From NCBI GenBank assembly GCA_037893245.1, contig JBAIAA010000258.1:620001-684000 (forward strand): 64,000 nt of DNA, in the 5' to 3' direction. The DNA is from Crossaster papposus. Its lineage: Eukaryota; Echinodermata; Asteroidea; Velatida; Solasteridae. The position numbers were made by a program, and so were the translations under genes. Below, piece after piece: positions 61,217 to 64,000 of the stretch (position 1 is the first letter of the stretch; every line of letters begins with the position of its first letter). The notes beneath the pieces were generated by a model. The model was not told the origin of the DNA. It searched no databases and saw nothing but the letters and a program-made list of their open reading frames with translations.

Positions 61217-63957
61217 ATGAACCGAAACAATCATGATTTTATTGTAAATGATAGTATAGATCCTGACTTAAATTATAATGTCCCCAATATTAACTGTTGC
61301 TACTACGACCAAGATCAATTTAGAAATGATTATAATACGAACAAAAATACTAAACTGTTGCATATAAATGCTCATAGTCTGACAAGAAATATTTCAAACA
61401 TAACCAATTACATTAATATTTTGGAAAGTGATTTTTCAATAATTGGAATATCCGAGTCGTGGTTAACAGATATACATGATCCTTTGATTCAAATACAAAA
61501 TTACGCAATTGAAGGTATTTGTAGGCAAAACAAAAGAGGTGGTGGTGTTGCGCTGTATATAAAGCAAAACCTTACCTATAGGAATCGTAATGATCTGTGT
61601 CTCAATAATTCCGAAATAGAGTCATATTTTATTGAACTTGAAAATTCCCATAAGGCAAATATTGTTATTGGAATAGTTTATAAACCACCATGTGCGTCGT
61701 GTAATAATTTCACTGATCATTTTAATGACATTCTGGGGAGAATTAACAATGAGAACAAGAAGTGTTATATTATGGGTGATTTTAATATTAATTTATTGCA
61801 TTGTGTAACGGATAATTCTGTGCAGAGGTTTATAGATGTTCTCTCTTCCCAATCATTTTATTATACTATTAATAAACCCACAAGAATCACTGAAGACAGT
61901 GCAACTTTAATAGATAATATTTTTACAAATGATTTTCTAAACCATGCTGCTGGTGTTTTAATCACTGACATAAGTGATCACTTACCTGTATTTTTGCTTA
62001 TAGATAACTATAAAGCACAAGTTAAAACTGAACAAAAGCAATTCAAGCGCGACTTTAACAACAACAATGTGCACAATTTTATCCATGATTTAAATGAGAC
62101 TGATTGGAATTGTATAACGTCATTAAATGACATGAATTGTTTGTATAATACCTTCCTAGATCATGTACTTAAACTGTATAATGAACACTTTCCATTGAGA
62201 GAGGTAAAATGTCGTTATGATAAACAACAGTCACCATGGTTATCTGATGGTATTTATAATTCAATTAGAAAGAAAAATTACCTGTATAAAAAGTTTCTTA
62301 GAAATCCTACTCCTCAGAACAAATCAACTTATACTGTGTATAAAAACAAATTAAATTCTTTAATAAGAATATCAAAAAAAAAAAAATTAAGTAACAAATT
62401 TAACTAAGAAAAGGGCAATATCAAAGGAACATGAAAGCTCATTAATTCCTTATTGAACAAAGACAAACCAAAGCCAAACCCATCTTATTTTATTCAAGAC
62501 GGTGTAAGAATTGATGACAACAAAGACATTGCTGATGCATTTAATGCATATTTTACTAACATTGGTCCTAGCCTCGCAAATAAGCTTCCATTATGTAACA
62601 CCTCGGTTGATTCTTTTCTTAATGCCAGGTGCTCGAATTCTTTATTCCTCAAACCAATTACACAAGAAGAAGTTGTAGGTATTGTGAATAGTATACCTTG
62701 CGGTAAGGCCCCAGGTTTTGATGGCTTAAGTTCGTATATTGTTAAGCAAGCTAGGAACTCACTGGCAAAACCACTAGCTAAAATTTTTAATAAGTCACTA
62801 ACTTCAGGAATCTTCCCTGATGGATTGAAAATAGGCAAGGTTATTCCCATTTATAAAGCGGGATCTAAGCACGATACTGGAAACTTTAGACCTATTTCTG
62901 TCTTATCTATTTTCTCAAAGGTTTTTGAGAAATTAATCTACAATCGACTAATAGGCTTTGTAAATAAACATAACATTTTGTCCGAATCGCAATTTGGCTT
63001 TAGGAAAAACCGATCAACCGAGCTTGCAACCTCATATGTAGTAGATAACATTTTAAATGCCATAGACAACAATGACTTTTCTGTTGGCATATTTTTGGAC
63101 CTGTCCAAGGCTTTTGACACAGTTAACCATGATATACTTATCCATAAACTAGAACACTATGGTGTCCGTGGTATAGCCTTGGACTGGTTCAAAAGTTACT
63201 TAACTGACAGAAAACAATTTGTTTCATACAACTCTGTAAGTTCTACTAATAATTTTATATCTTGTGGAGTCCCACAGGGCTCTGTGCTGGGCCCACTACT
63301 ATTTATTATTTATATTAATGACATGTGCAATACATCTGATATTGTCTCATTTTGTCTATTTGCAGATGATACTAGTTTGTTATATAGTCACAATAATGTA
63401 GACATAGCAGTTCGGACTCTTAATATTGAACTTGGGAAAATAAGTACTTGGCTTTTAGCCAATAAGCTTTGTGTAAATCTTCTTAAATCAAATTATATGA
63501 TTTGTTTTATTCTAGACAACATAAGTATAATCAATCTGTTCCCTTAATTTTAAATGACATCACTTTAAATCAGGTAAAAAGTACTAAATTTCTTGGTATT
63601 AACATTGATGAGCATTTAACATGGAAAAATCACATCAATGATGTAGCTAGTAAAATTTCAAAAAATGTCGGTATCATGAATCGTTTAAAACATTTCTTAC
63701 CGAGTAATATTTTATTAATACTTTATAATTCTTTCGTTCTTCCATATTTAAACTACTCAATTCTTACATGGGGTGGTTCTACATCACCGCAGTATAATAG
63801 ACTTGTAATTGTACAAAAGCGGGCTGTTCGTATTATTTTTAATGCTGGCTACCGCGATCATACTTCTCCACTATTTGGAAATCCTAAACTACTACAGTTC
63901 AATGAACTTTATTATTTACATTTGGGTAAGTTTATGTATAAATACATGAACAATTGA
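61217..63957 (+). pseudogene. LINE with endonuclease and reverse transcriptase, frameshifted
   Basis: The endonuclease runs from about 61,360 (LLHINAHSLTRNI, IGISESWLTD, GGGVALYI, CYIMGDFNINLL, ISDHLPVFLL). The frame ends at 62,406 after an A-rich run, resumes at about 62,450 in another frame with NAYFTNIGPSLA, CGKAPGFDGLSSYIVK, NFRPISVLSIFSKVFEKLIYNRL, FLDLSKAFDTVNHDIL, SCGVPQGSVLGPLLF and LFADDTSLLY (about 63,350), and shifts again near 63,520. The C-terminal part ends at 63,957 (HLTWKNHINDVASKIS, RAVRIIF). It differs from the CR1/L2-like LINEs at 15-20 kb; a Jockey-group affiliation is likely. The element probably continues to or beyond the window edge. Confidence 0.85.
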
Positions 63958-64000
63958 TTGCCTTCCTGTTTTAATTCCTCCTTTACCCTCACTTCAAATA

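Overview
This window is animal nuclear DNA, most likely from a marine invertebrate and perhaps a deuterostome. The grounds are spliceosomal introns, LINE, SINE and Penelope-type relics, many short terminal-inverted-repeat (TIR) transposons, and one exon of an organic-anion transporter (SLCO/OATP). The species cannot be fixed from the sequence. Almost everything else is mobile DNA in several nested layers.

Layout. 1-1.4 kb: first coding exon of a minus-strand OATP gene. 1.59-2.44 kb: 77 identical tandem copies of an 11-base unit. 3-9 kb: mostly unannotated AT-rich DNA with a LINE relic, a MITE copy, a 96-base palindrome and a TTAA-flanked 555-base transposon carrying a tRNA-like relic. 9-13.8 kb: decayed transposase-like genes, one interrupted by a TIR-bounded insertion, then the 3' end of a Penelope-like element with a GIY-YIG fragment and a well-formed hammerhead ribozyme.

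14.5-35.4 kb: a decayed Polinton/Maverick (element 1). It holds PolB with C2H2 fingers, a packaging ATPase, two small conserved genes, a chromodomain integrase, a penton-like minor capsid protein, a basic pX-like protein, a double-jelly-roll major capsid protein (F54H12.2-like) and an adenain-type protease. Two convergent minus-strand genes follow: a Cys/His protein and a WW-PC4 fusion. The two outermost genes have similar TATA-type core promoters facing inward. Nearly every long gene is broken by frameshifts or insertions: two LINEs in the PolB leader region, a TIR element in PolB, a SINE in the integrase, and a CCGG-flanked transposon in the protease. The palm motifs B and C of PolB are missing.

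35.7-45.1 kb: a simple-repeat tract, a minus-strand multi-exon gene of unknown function whose repeat exon and terminal exon were recently duplicated in tandem (1268-base unit), a roughly 160-base satellite, and decayed transposon genes.

45,164-60,808: a second, largely intact virus-like element (element 2) of 15,645 bases, with about 140-base TIRs starting AGTAGTAGGG and a 5-base target-site duplication CATAC. It encodes PolB with all exonuclease and polymerase motifs, a retrovirus-type integrase, a packaging ATPase, a double-jelly-roll-type capsid protein, a duplicated and decaying minor capsid gene, and about eight lineage-specific genes, several with transmembrane or coiled-coil segments. 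No protease was seen. It belongs to a different lineage from element 1: different gene order, no chromodomain, unrelated-looking capsid sequence and different accessory genes. It sits inside an older sequence marked by an outer inverted repeat at 41.07 and 61.05 kb.

61.2-64 kb: a LINE with endonuclease and reverse transcriptase, broken by frameshifts and running towards the window edge.

In both virus-like elements the genes form the expected set for self-synthesis and packaging: integrase joins the DNA to the host, protein-primed PolB copies it, the ATPase packages it, and capsid proteins (plus, in element 1, the maturation protease) form the particle. Element 1 is a fossil. Element 2 is recent but already carries a few disabling lesions.
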